NCBI RefSeq assembly: GCF_001592305.1
Contig: NZ_BCWR01000005.1
Span: forward strand, 62,001 to 126,000
Source: Hydrogenophaga taeniospiralis CCUG 15921
GTDB taxonomy: Bacteria; Pseudomonadota; Gammaproteobacteria; Burkholderiales; Burkholderiaceae_C
Direction of reading: 5' to 3'
DNA: 64,000 bases
In this document: one piece after another, positions 17,211 through 25,974 of the stretch
Layout of the letters: each line of letters starts with the position of its first letter
Numbering within the stretch: position 1 is the first letter of the stretch
The notes under the pieces: generated by a model
Database searches by the model: none
What the model saw: only the letters and a program-made list of their open reading frames with translations
Told to the model about the DNA's origin: nothing
Translations under genes and position numbers: made by a program

Positions 17211-19679
17211 ATGTTATCGCCTGATGCGAATTGTAGCAATTTCATTCCTTTCAGTACCCATGTGGATACCCACGTGGTGAAGTCTCGGGAAGGTGACTAC
17301 ACGATTACGTGGTTGCTCAGCGGATTTCCATTCGTGGGGCGGGAGGACTGGGAGCTCGAGCATCGGCACAGGACATTCAATAGCCTGCTTCAAAGCCTTC
17401 GAGCACCAGATTTTGAAAACGTGGCCTTTTGGGCGCACGATGTGCGCCGGCGCCGTCCGATCAAGGCCGAGGCCCGATTTCAACACCGTTTTTGCCAAGC
17501 GCTGCATGACACCTACATCGAGCGGCTTTCCGGCAAGCACTTGATGCAGAACGAGCTGTATCTCACCATGATTTATCGACCCATGGTCAGTGGGAAGAAG
17601 TTCGCCGCTGTTTCGCGGGATACCGATGTCTTGCGGCGTGAGGAGAAGGCGTATCTCGAAAAAATCTACGAACTGGTCGGAAACGTTGAGGCCCTGCTTC
17701 AAGACTACGCCCCGTACCGTCTCGGTCTTTACGAGAGCATCCACAAACAGGTGTTCTCTGAAAACCTGGAATTTTTTGGCTACTTGGTGAATCATGTGGA
17801 CGAGCCCGTTCCGGTGTTGCCTGCACCGATTTACGATTACCTGCCGACCAGCAAACACATGTTTTCAACGGGGAGCGGTGATTTCGCGATTCGAACGGCC
17901 AATGGTGACAATTTCTATGGCGCGATTCTTAACATCAAGGAATACTCAGACAGTTCTTGGCCAGGTATTCTGAATGGCCTGAAATATCTGGAATTCGAGT
18001 ATGTTGTCACGCATTCGTTTACGCCCATGAGCCGCTATGACTCCATGAAGGCGCTGGAGCGAACCAAAGGGGCCATGCTTTCCTCCGAGGATAAGGCGGT
18101 CAGTCAAATCGTGGAGCTGGATTTTGCAATGGATCAGTTGGCCTCGGGCAACTTTGTCTTGGGTCAATACCATTTCAACATGGCCGTCTTTGCCTCCGAT
18201 CAGGAGGAGTTATACAACAACGTGTCTCAAGCTCGTGCGCAGTTGTCGGGTGCCAGCTTTGTCACAGTCAAGGAAGATGTGGCCATCCCTGCGGCTTTTT
18301 ATGCGCAGCTGCCCTGCAACTGGCGCTTTCGTCCTCGTATCGCGAATCTGAGTTCGCTCAATTTTCTTGGTTTGAGTCCTTTGCATAATTTTGCCACTGG
18401 AAAACCCAACTTCAATCCATGGGGTCCGTCGGTGAGCATTCTGCAGACCTTGAACAATCAAGCGTACCATTTTAATTTCCATGCGACCAAGTCGCACGAG
18501 TATTCTCTGGGTGAAAAGGCCATTGCCAATACCATGGTGATTGGCAAGTCGGGCACCGGTAAAACTGCGCTGATCAACTTCCTTCTGGCTCAGGTGCAGA
18601 AAATCCAGCCCAATCCCACGATTTTCTTTTTCGACAAGGATCGAGGTGCCGAAATCTTCATCCGAGCCTGTGGTGGAAGGTACTTCACGCTGGAAAAGGG
18701 GCGTCCAACCGGGTTTAATCCTCTGCAATGTGATAACACGCCAGAGAACGAGCAGTTTCTGGTGGAGTTGATGCAGACTCTTTGTGGAAAGGACAAATAC
18801 AGCGCGTCCGAGCAGGAAGACCTCATTCGTGCAGTGCGGGCCATTCTCGACACACCGATGCATTTGCGGACAATGACCAATCTTCAGAAGAGCCTGCCCA
18901 ATATGGGTGAAGACAGTCTTTTCGAATGCATCTCGGTTTGGTGCAAGGGAGGGCCTGCAGCCTGGGTATTTGATAACGCCAAAGACAGGATCGACTTTTC
19001 TGGTTCCAATATCATTGGTTTTGACTACACGGAAGTCATCGAAGATGGCAAAACCCGAGAGCCCATCATCCAGTACCTGCTGCACCGCATGGAGAGCCTG
19101 ATCGACGGCAGGCCATTCATCTACGTCATGGACGAATTTTGGAAAGTCCTTGAAGGCAAAGGTGGTCTCAAGGATTTCGCCAAGAACAAGCAAAAAACCA
19201 TCCGGAAACAAAATGGTCTTGGAATCTTTGCTACCCAGAGCCCGCAGGATGCGCTCAACAGCGATATCTCGGCTGCGCTCATCGAGCAGACCGCGACGCT
19301 GATCCTGCTGCCCAATCCGAACGCGGATGCCAAGGACTATCTCGATGGCCTCAAGCTTACCCAGGCCGAGTTTGAACTGGTGGTCGGGCTGGACGAGCGC
19401 AGCCGCTGTTTTCTGGTCAAGCAGGGGCACAACGCCGTGTTGTGCCAACTCAATCTCAACGGCATGGACGACGAACTGGCGGTGCTGTCAGGCTCCAGCG
19501 ACAACGTCGAAATCCTCAGCGAACTGCTTCGGGAGCATCCGGCACCTGAGCAACCTGATACATGGTTGTCGGAATTCCACGCGCGACGCAAAGGTCTTCG
19601 CACCCAACGCAAAGCCGTGATGGCCAACAGCAACGAGTTCTTGCGTCATGCGCCAACTTCGTTGGAAGAGATTAATTGA
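17211..19679 (+). CDS. virB4: VirB4-like ATPase
   Basis: An 822-residue T4SS ATPase that powers pilus assembly and secretion. The N-terminal half is the CagE/TrbE/VirB family domain. Walker A is GKSGTGKT at residues 445-452 and Walker B is FIYVMDE at 636-642. The C-terminal RecA-like part includes FATQSPQDALNS. Length is typical. The first kilobase is somewhat AT-rich, and GC rises towards the end. Confidence 0.95.
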   Translation: MLSPDANCSNFIPFSTHVDTHVVKSREGDYTITWLLSGFPFVGREDWELEHRHRTFNSLLQSLRAPDFENVAFWAHDVRRRRPIKAEARFQHRFCQALHDTYIERLSGKHLMQNELYLTMIYRPMVSGKKFAAVSRDTDVLRREEKAYLEKIYELVGNVEALLQDYAPYRLGLYESIHKQVFSENLEFFGYLVNHVDEPVPVLPAPIYDYLPTSKHMFSTGSGDFAIRTANGDNFYGAILNIKEYSDSSWPGILNGLKYLEFEYVVTHSFTPMSRYDSMKALERTKGAMLSSEDKAVSQIVELDFAMDQLASGNFVLGQYHFNMAVFASDQEELYNNVSQARAQLSGASFVTVKEDVAIPAAFYAQLPCNWRFRPRIANLSSLNFLGLSPLHNFATGKPNFNPWGPSVSILQTLNNQAYHFNFHATKSHEYSLGEKAIANTMVIGKSGTGKTALINFLLAQVQKIQPNPTIFFFDKDRGAEIFIRACGGRYFTLEKGRPTGFNPLQCDNTPENEQFLVELMQTLCGKDKYSASEQEDLIRAVRAILDTPMHLRTMTNLQKSLPNMGEDSLFECISVWCKGGPAAWVFDNAKDRIDFSGSNIIGFDYTEVIEDGKTREPIIQYLLHRMESLIDGRPFIYVMDEFWKVLEGKGGLKDFAKNKQKTIRKQNGLGIFATQSPQDALNSDISAALIEQTATLILLPNPNADAKDYLDGLKLTQAEFELVVGLDERSRCFLVKQGHNAVLCQLNLNGMDDELAVLSGSSDNVEILSELLREHPAPEQPDTWLSEFHARRKGLRTQRKAVMANSNEFLRHAPTSLEEIN

Positions 19680-19709
19680 TATAACCACTCTGCACGGGGA
19701 GAACATAAC

Positions 19710-20108
19710 GTGAATATTGCATCTCGGGATTCTTTGATTGCGTTTCTGACGATTCTTTTCGCCTTTGGGAGTCAAGCAGCATGGGCGTCCAAATGCGGAG
19801 GTGTGGCGCAGGGCGGCAGCACCGGTGGTGCCTATTTCAGTCAAGGCGTCCCTTACGAGGAAGACGTTTTTTCGTTTTGCGCTATCGGTGTTCCGGCGCA
19901 TTGTTGGGCGCCCACCGGACCTGGAACCTGGACCCAGACCTGCTATTACCTCAACAAAAAATGGATTCCAAAGTTCGAGGAAGTGTGCGTTCATGGAAAG
20001 ACCATGGGTGCCTGGAAGGCGACCAGCAGCCATCAACCGTTGAACACCAAGGGCGACCCCAAAAGCCAGGATGGCATGAGCACTTGCGAACATGGAGATG
20101 ACTTCTGA
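19710..20108 (+). CDS. Small exported cysteine-rich protein in the T4SS locus
   Basis: A 132-residue protein that I do not recognise. It has a clear signal peptide (hydrophobic residues 8-24, cleavage near AWA-SKC) and six cysteines spread over the mature part, enough for three disulfides, so it should act in the periplasm or outside the cell. It stands where virB5 (minor pilin) often lies, right after virB4, but shows none of the VirB5 helical features. It could be a pilus-tip substitute, an adaptor or an effector-related protein. The start is a GTG with a GGGGAGAA site. Confidence 0.6.
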   Translation: MNIASRDSLIAFLTILFAFGSQAAWASKCGGVAQGGSTGGAYFSQGVPYEEDVFSFCAIGVPAHCWAPTGPGTWTQTCYYLNKKWIPKFEEVCVHGKTMGAWKATSSHQPLNTKGDPKSQDGMSTCEHGDDF

Positions 20109-20162
20109 GCATGCTCATCTGCGTTCAGGAAGCCCCATTTTTCTAACGAGCTATCCCCAAAA

Positions 20163-20585
20163 ATGATGATTTCAAAAAAAACCCTGTCTGTCACACCCCG
20201 CTTGTCTTTGCTGGCCTTTCTGGTTGTGCTCCAGGCCTGTACCACGCCTCAGGCTGTGGACATTGCGGACAACTGGACGCCGGTGAACTCGCTCAGCGAG
20301 GTTCCTCAGGAGATCCCGCTCAAGGAGGAGGCTGAGTTACCCAAGTTCCAGATGCTGCCAACGGATCCGACCCTGCGTCACATGCTGGAGCGCTGGGCAA
20401 AGGAGTACGGCGGTTCGCTGGATTGGCAGTACCCCAGCGATCTGACGCTGGTGAGCGGTCTGGAATCTGTCAAGGACAACAACCTGCAGCGAGCGCTCAA
20501 TACGGTTCGCCGCAGTTATGCCGCGCAGAAGCTGCGGGTTCAGGTGACGGCCAACAAGTCAATGCTGGTGACCAAGATGCCTTGA
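20163..20585 (+). CDS. virB7: VirB7-like outer-membrane lipoprotein with N0/TcpQ-like domain
   Basis: A 140-residue lipoprotein. The lipobox ends at Cys26 (LQAC), and a linker leads to a C-terminal domain of about 75 residues (MLPTDPTLRHMLERWAKEYGG to VTANKSMLVTK) of the TcpQ/secretin-N0 type. Canonical VirB7 of conjugation systems is about 50 residues and lacks this domain. The 139-residue VirB7 of the Xanthomonas antibacterial T4SS has it and forms an extra ring in the outer-membrane complex. It is followed by virB8 in usual order. Confidence 0.85.
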   Translation: MMISKKTLSVTPRLSLLAFLVVLQACTTPQAVDIADNWTPVNSLSEVPQEIPLKEEAELPKFQMLPTDPTLRHMLERWAKEYGGSLDWQYPSDLTLVSGLESVKDNNLQRALNTVRRSYAAQKLRVQVTANKSMLVTKMP

Positions 20586-20639
20586 GCACGGCATCTATCC
20601 ACATGACGGTGACGAATCAACAAGGTTTTCAGGGCGGAT

Positions 20640-21536
20640 ATGGCATTTTTTAAACGCGAGTTGTCGCAGGCTTCGCAGGAGATCCTCAAGAAGTCGATGG
20701 ATTTCGAATCGAACGTGATCACCATGGTCAAGCGCAGCGAACGCCGGGCCTGGATCGTGGCGTTTTGCTCGATGGCCGTCACGGTGTGTCTGGTGGTCAG
20801 CATCGCGTACATGCTGCCACTCAAGGAGAAGGTGCCTTATCTGGTGACGGTGGATTTGAAGCGAAGCACGAGCACGGTGTCGCACCTGCGGGACAACGTG
20901 GCGGCGACCGGCATCTACGCCAGCGAAGCGCTGAACCGAAGCCACGTGGCGCGCTTTGTGCAGGCGCGCGAGGGCTACGACTACGACACGATCAACGAAC
21001 ACGACTGGGAGTACGTGGCGGCGATGTCGAACGATCAGGTCAAGGGCTTGTTCGTGAAGCAGTTTGACGGCACCGACAACAGCCCGGAGAAGAAGTGGGG
21101 TCGCAATTTTGCGATCCGTATCAAGGTCAACAGCATTGTGTTCAATGGTCTGGACGAGGAACGCGGTGCGCGCCCGACGGGTGCGACTGTGCGGTTCGAG
21201 AAGTGGAAATTCGACAAGAGCACGGGCAAGAGCGAATACCTCAGCAGCCACGTAGGCACGTTGCGCTATGAGTACAAGGCCAATCTGCGCATGGAGGACA
21301 ACCTGCGCTTGCGCAACCCGTTGGGCTTCCAGGTCACGGCCTTCAAGGTGGACGACGAGTTCAATGCGCCGGTTTTCAAGGCGGGAGAACAGGATGTGGG
21401 CATGCCCTTGCTCACGGAGGAGGAGGGCGTGTTGCACCGCGGTGCTGAGGCCGCGCAGACCTCGCAACCGACGTCACCAGTGGATGCAGCAACCAGCCTG
21501 CCAGGCGCGCCTGCCACGCCAACCCAGGGGCAATGA
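20640..21536 (+). CDS. virB8: VirB8-like inner-membrane protein
   Basis: A 298-residue bitopic protein: a cytoplasmic N-terminus, one membrane segment (WIVAFCSMAVTVCLVVSIAYML, about residues 38-59), and a periplasmic domain of the VirB8/TrbJ fold, followed by a Pro/Ala-rich tail. It forms part of the inner-membrane arches of T4SS. Its stop overlaps the virB9 start by ATGA. Confidence 0.92.
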   Translation: MAFFKRELSQASQEILKKSMDFESNVITMVKRSERRAWIVAFCSMAVTVCLVVSIAYMLPLKEKVPYLVTVDLKRSTSTVSHLRDNVAATGIYASEALNRSHVARFVQAREGYDYDTINEHDWEYVAAMSNDQVKGLFVKQFDGTDNSPEKKWGRNFAIRIKVNSIVFNGLDEERGARPTGATVRFEKWKFDKSTGKSEYLSSHVGTLRYEYKANLRMEDNLRLRNPLGFQVTAFKVDDEFNAPVFKAGEQDVGMPLLTEEEGVLHRGAEAAQTSQPTSPVDAATSLPGAPATPTQGQ

Positions 21537-22339
21537 TGTTGACCAAACCCAGCAAGCAATCTCGAACAGACAGGGACCGCCAGAAGATGATCAAAAACAC
21601 TCGCTTTCGATGGCTTTTGGCCGCACTGGCCGCTTTCAGCGTGACCGGGTCAGGTGCCGCCTTGGCGCAAGAGGTGCGCGATGTGGTCTATCGACCCGAC
21701 CAGGTGGTCCGTGTCAACACGGGTCTGGGCATTGCCACGCAGATCGAGATCAGCGCCCAGGAGCAGATCAAGGACTTTGGCACAGGTTTCAGCGACGGCT
21801 GGGAGCTGGTGCGGCGCGACAACATCTTCTACATCCGGCCGAAGAATGTGGACGTCGACACCAACATGTACATCCGCACGAACATGCGTTCGTACCTGTT
21901 GGATTTGCGGGTGTCGGCCACCAAGTGGCGCACGCTGGAAGAGGCGAAGAGCGCGGGGGTCTTTTACAAGGTGCGTTTTGTCTACGGCAGCGATGAGCCT
22001 GACAAGGCGAGCAGCATGGCGGCGGTGAATGCGGTGCTGTCGCCGTCGCCGAGCGGACTGAACTCGCAGAACAACTACCACCTGAACTACGACTATTCGA
22101 CGGTTCGCGAGGACTCCACCATCGTGCCGACGCGGGTCTACGACAACCAGCAGTTCACCTACATCCATCTGCCGCCCATGGCGAACTTCCCGGCGGTGTT
22201 TGGTCGCCACGAACGTGCCGGCGAAGAGTTTCTGGTGAACACCAAAAGCGAAAAGAACGTGATGGTGGTCCTGGGCGTTTACCCGTATCTGGTGATGCGC
22301 CTGGGCAACGATGTGGTTGGATTGAGGAGGAACAAATGA
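21533..22339 (+). CDS. virB9: VirB9-like outer-membrane complex protein
   Basis: A 268-residue exported protein that, with VirB7 and VirB10, builds the outer-membrane core complex. A signal peptide ends near ALAQ, and the TrbG/VirB9 domain follows (RPDQVVRVNTGLGIATQIE, TYIHLPPMANFPAVF). The ATG at 21533 overlaps the virB8 stop; an internal ATG at 21587 gives a shorter, more usual signal peptide and may be the real start. It overlaps virB10 by ATGA. Confidence 0.92.
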   Translation: MMLTKPSKQSRTDRDRQKMIKNTRFRWLLAALAAFSVTGSGAALAQEVRDVVYRPDQVVRVNTGLGIATQIEISAQEQIKDFGTGFSDGWELVRRDNIFYIRPKNVDVDTNMYIRTNMRSYLLDLRVSATKWRTLEEAKSAGVFYKVRFVYGSDEPDKASSMAAVNAVLSPSPSGLNSQNNYHLNYDYSTVREDSTIVPTRVYDNQQFTYIHLPPMANFPAVFGRHERAGEEFLVNTKSEKNVMVVLGVYPYLVMRLGNDVVGLRRNK

Positions 22340-23415
22340 GCATGCAATTTCCCAATGGGGGCAATCCAGGTCCGGCTTTGTCGGACAACATGCCCAAGCT
22401 GTCGGCGGGTCTCACGCGCGGCGTGAACAAGACGGCGGTGGCCTACATCGTCCTGGTGTCGATGGCCACCATCGGCATGACGCTGTGGGTGGCCAGCAAT
22501 GCGTTCTCGGCCGATGGCGACGACAAGAAGCGGGTCACCTTTGAAGAAGTGACGGTGCCCGAAAAACCGGTGTTGAAGCTGCCGCCCCCGCCTGTGGTGC
22601 TGGCTGCGTCGACCGAGGCACCCCCGTTGCCGGAGCCAGCTGCGATGGCCGACGCGCCCGCAACCCGGGACGACCTTCTGGAGCGGCGCATGGCCAGCCG
22701 GGACAACCTGATCGCGGCGACCGACAAGGGTAAGAAGAACCCCTTCTTCGAAGACGAGTTCTCCGCCGTGAAGCGGGGCGCCGTGGAGGTTCTGGCCAAC
22801 GCCGACTTCACCCTGACGCGCGGCACGTTCATTCGCTGCTCGCTGGAAACGAAGGTGGTGTCCACTTTGCCCGGCATGACTTCATGCATCGTCACCGAGC
22901 CGATCTATTCGGTGAACGGTCGGCGCCTGCTGATCGACAAGGGTTCCAAGGTCACGGGTGAATACAAATACGCCGATGAGCACTACGACCGTGTCGGTAT
23001 CGTCTGGACCCGCGTGTTGACCACGACCGGTCTGGATGTTCGGATCGACAGCGCTGGCACGGACGCATTGGGCGGAACCGGGGTGCCGGGCCACTACGAC
23101 GGTCACTGGGGGGAGCGCATTGGCTCGGCCTTGCTGGTGAGTCTGCTCGCGGACGGCATCGACGCCGGTGCGCAGAAGTTCGCGGATCGCAACGACATTC
23201 GCGGGCGTGAAACCTCGCAGTACGACAGCGATGGCCGTCTGGCCAGCACGCGGGTGGACCCCTGGGAATCTCAGACCGCCACCACGGTGAAGAAAGCGGC
23301 TTCAGACATGCTGGCCCGATCGGCCAACCGCAAGGCCACGGTGACCGTGCTCAACGGCACGGTGATCAACATCTTCGCCGCCCGCGACGTCGACTTCTCC
23401 AGCGTGATGCGGTGA
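22336..23415 (+). CDS. virB10: VirB10-like channel scaffold protein
   Basis: A 359-residue protein that spans the envelope. It has a cytoplasmic N-terminus, one membrane segment (TAVAYIVLVSMATIGMTLWVA, about residues 36-56), a proline-rich periplasmic stretch (PEKPVLKLPPPPVV), and a C-terminal TrbI-like beta-barrel domain (GTFIRCSLETKVVSTLPGMTSC, DKGSKVTGEY, GVPGHYDGHWGERIG). It overlaps virB9 by 4 bp and precedes virB11 by 19 bp. Confidence 0.94.
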   Translation: MSMQFPNGGNPGPALSDNMPKLSAGLTRGVNKTAVAYIVLVSMATIGMTLWVASNAFSADGDDKKRVTFEEVTVPEKPVLKLPPPPVVLAASTEAPPLPEPAAMADAPATRDDLLERRMASRDNLIAATDKGKKNPFFEDEFSAVKRGAVEVLANADFTLTRGTFIRCSLETKVVSTLPGMTSCIVTEPIYSVNGRRLLIDKGSKVTGEYKYADEHYDRVGIVWTRVLTTTGLDVRIDSAGTDALGGTGVPGHYDGHWGERIGSALLVSLLADGIDAGAQKFADRNDIRGRETSQYDSDGRLASTRVDPWESQTATTVKKAASDMLARSANRKATVTVLNGTVINIFAARDVDFSSVMR

Positions 23416-23434
23416 TCGCGGGCGTTTGCACAAC

Positions 23435-24481
23435 ATGACGGAACAGCCGAACGACGAACCGATCGCGAACATTTCCACGGAGTTTCTGGAGTACCAATAC
23501 CACGTGTTGGGGATCTCCGGCTACCTGAGCGACCCCAACGTCACCGAGATCTGCATCAACCGGCCAGGCGAGGTGTTCCTGGAAACGGCGGCGGGCTGGC
23601 AACGGATGGATGTGCCCGGCCTCACGTTTGACCGGGCGCGCCAGTTCTGCACCACGGTGGTCAACGAGAGCAAGACGGGGCAGCGCATCACCAACGTGGA
23701 CCCCGTGGTCTCGCTGACGTTTCCGACCGGGCAGCGTGCCCAGTTCGTGCTGCCGCCCGCGGTGCCGGCCGACCAGGTCTCCATCACCATCCGCCTGCCT
23801 TCGCGCTACACCAAGACGCTGAACCAGTACCAGAACGATGGCTTCTTCGATCAGATCCTTGAAGAGGATGGAAGCATCAGCGCGATGGATCAGGAGTTGC
23901 TGGAGCTCAAGAGAGCCCGCGACTACCACGGCTTCTTCAGCCAGGCCGTGCACTACAAGAAGAACATCGTGGTGTCGGGCGCCACCGGCAGTGGCAAGAC
24001 CACGTTCATGAAATCGCTGGTGACACACATCCCCGACGACGAACGCCTGATCACGATCGAAGACGCCCGCGAGCTGTTCATCGAACAGCCCAACGCGGTG
24101 CACCTGATCTATTCGCGGGGTGGGCAGGGCACGGCCAACGTGTCGGCCAAGGGTTGCATGGAGGCCTGCCTGCGCATGAAGCCTGACCGCATCATCCTGG
24201 CGGAAATCCGCGGGGACGAGTCGTTCTACTACATCCGCAACTGCGCCTCGGGCCATCCGGGTTCCATCACCAGTTGCCACGCCGGCAGCACCAGCCAGAC
24301 CTGGGACCAGATGGCCTTGATGATCAAGGCCTCGCCCGAAGGTTCGGGCCTGGCGTTCGCCGAGATCAAGCGACTCCTGATGTTGACCATCGATGTGGTG
24401 GTGCACATCAAGGCCCACGCGGGGCGGCGCTACATCACGGGCATTGACTTCGACCCGCAACGCCGATTGGCCATGGACTGA
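23435..24481 (+). CDS. virB11: VirB11-like hexameric ATPase
   Basis: A 348-residue traffic ATPase of the T4SS/T2SS secretion family. Walker A GATGSGKT is at residues 182-189, followed by the Asp box (LITIEDARELFI) and a His box region (ASGHPGSITSCHAGS). I chose the ATG at 23435 over an in-frame TTG three codons earlier. It follows virB10 and precedes the small exported protein by 4 bp. Confidence 0.95.
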   Translation: MTEQPNDEPIANISTEFLEYQYHVLGISGYLSDPNVTEICINRPGEVFLETAAGWQRMDVPGLTFDRARQFCTTVVNESKTGQRITNVDPVVSLTFPTGQRAQFVLPPAVPADQVSITIRLPSRYTKTLNQYQNDGFFDQILEEDGSISAMDQELLELKRARDYHGFFSQAVHYKKNIVVSGATGSGKTTFMKSLVTHIPDDERLITIEDARELFIEQPNAVHLIYSRGGQGTANVSAKGCMEACLRMKPDRIILAEIRGDESFYYIRNCASGHPGSITSCHAGSTSQTWDQMALMIKASPEGSGLAFAEIKRLLMLTIDVVVHIKAHAGRRYITGIDFDPQRRLAMD

Positions 24482-24485
24482 CCTC

Positions 24486-24953
24486 ATGTTGTTGAACAAG
24501 TTTTTTGTTTCGTGCGTGCTGGTGCCGTGCATGGCCATGGCGCTGTCGGGTGGTGCCCAGGCCGCGTCGCCCCGGGCGCGCCACGATTTGACGCCGGTCG
24601 GAATGCGTGGCATCTGGTACCCGAAGACCGAAGCCGGTGCACAGCAGTGCGCACGGTATGTTCGGCGGCGCCCGGTGGAGCTGGACCCCGGCGCATTGCA
24701 GATCGGCGACCAGAACCTCATGGAATGGGGACCTGAGGGTCGGCACAAAGTGGTCTTTGTGGTTAAAGTCCGGCCGAAGCGGCGTTGGACCTGGCGCCTG
24801 CAGGGGCTTCTGGACGTGTATCCGTACGAGGCGCCCAAGGTGTTGGAAACCTATGTTTTCGAGCTCCGCAAGGACGAGCTGCGCTGGTCCAGAAGAGTCG
24901 TTGACGTGGTGACGGAGCGGGTTGAAACCTCGGTGTACGTCCGCTGCGTCTAG
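24486..24953 (+). CDS. Small exported protein of unknown function in the T4SS locus
   Basis: A 155-residue protein that I do not recognise. It has a signal peptide (residues 1-26, cleavage near AQA-ASP) and a mature part that looks beta-rich, with a Cys near residue 50 and another at the penultimate position (YVRC), possibly a disulfide. The GIWYP...YVFEL...SVYVRC pattern recalls small lipocalin-like barrels, but this is weak. It begins 4 bp after virB11, so it is translated with the secretion genes. A periplasmic accessory or immunity role is possible. Confidence 0.6.
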   Translation: MLLNKFFVSCVLVPCMAMALSGGAQAASPRARHDLTPVGMRGIWYPKTEAGAQQCARYVRRRPVELDPGALQIGDQNLMEWGPEGRHKVVFVVKVRPKRRWTWRLQGLLDVYPYEAPKVLETYVFELRKDELRWSRRVVDVVTERVETSVYVRCV

Positions 24954-25013
24954 GGATGGTGGCCGTCGGGGCGGGACTGTTTCGTGTGAACGTGAAATGA
25001 GGGAGTTGGAGTG

Positions 25014-25967
25014 ATGAAAAAGAATGGCTGGTGGATGGTGTGCCGCTGGGTCGGCGTGGGCCTGGTGGGCGGTTGGCTGACCGCCTGCGCCGGGCTGGAA
25101 AAGATGGTGGATCGGGGTCTGGAGCCCATGCTGGTTCAGCTGGCGCCAGACAGCGAGGCCCACCGGTTCGACTTCGTGTTTGACGACAGCGCCGACGGTG
25201 ACGATCAGTTTTATGGCGCGGGCTTTGTGGTGGTGAGTCAGGGCGACAAGGAGCTGCAGGCCATACCGCATGCGTTCGAGCTGCCGCGCGACCACCTCGA
25301 TGGTCGGCAGTGGTTGAAGTTCTGGGACGCCAACGGCGATGGCTGGCAGGACTTCGCGGTGGTGCGCTTGCTGGCCCCCGAGAGCCAGATGCCCGTGTCG
25401 GTGCTGTACCAGTACGAACCGCAGACCCGCACCTTCGTGGCGGTCGAACCACTGTCGCATCTGGGCGAACTGATGCCGGCCGGCCGGGGTTGCCTGCGGT
25501 TACGCTTCGCCGTCGAGGCCGGGCACACCGCCCAGGAAACCCATTGTTATTCCGCCCAGGCGGCCCGATGGGTTCGCCAGCTGGGGCAGGGCACCGGGTG
25601 GGCACAGGCCCCGGCCGATCAGGCTTGCCAGGGGCCCACCCCCGAGTTGCTGGGCTGCCGCAAGTCGAGGCTGGAAGCGGACAAGGAGATGCAGGACGTG
25701 GTGCGCGAATACCGCAGCGCCCAGCGCCAGCTGCTGCAGCAGAACCAGAGCCGCGACTACGTGCAGGCCTTCTCGCGCAACCTGGCCATCTCGCACGCGA
25801 CCTGGCTGCGCTACCGCAACGCACGCTGCGCCTTGTTCGTGCGCGAGCAGGCCCTGCCTGCGCCCTTGTTCAACTCGGCGATCGAGGCCTGTCGTTACGA
25901 CCTGTCGCGCTCGCAGATCCAGCAGTACAAGGTGCAATTGGCGCGGCTGTCCAGCCAGAAGGAGTGA
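25014..25967 (+). CDS. Lipoprotein with calcium-loop domain and LprI-like domain (candidate immunity protein)
   Basis: A 317-residue lipoprotein: lipobox LTAC with Cys25, then a domain with the acidic loop DANGDGWQD at residues 105-113, like the calcium loop of the XAC2610/PliI-type lysozyme inhibitors. A C-terminal domain of about 100 residues has LprI (DUF1311) features (CRKSRLEADKEMQ, ATWLRYRNARCAL, IEACRYDLSRSQI). Both domain types inhibit lysozymes or occur as immunity proteins of antibacterial T4SS effectors. It lies between virB11 and virD4, 7 bp from the latter. Function is inferred, not shown. The ATG at 25014 has a GGGAG site. Confidence 0.65.
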   Translation: MKKNGWWMVCRWVGVGLVGGWLTACAGLEKMVDRGLEPMLVQLAPDSEAHRFDFVFDDSADGDDQFYGAGFVVVSQGDKELQAIPHAFELPRDHLDGRQWLKFWDANGDGWQDFAVVRLLAPESQMPVSVLYQYEPQTRTFVAVEPLSHLGELMPAGRGCLRLRFAVEAGHTAQETHCYSAQAARWVRQLGQGTGWAQAPADQACQGPTPELLGCRKSRLEADKEMQDVVREYRSAQRQLLQQNQSRDYVQAFSRNLAISHATWLRYRNARCALFVREQALPAPLFNSAIEACRYDLSRSQIQQYKVQLARLSSQKE

Positions 25968-25974
25968 GCGGATC

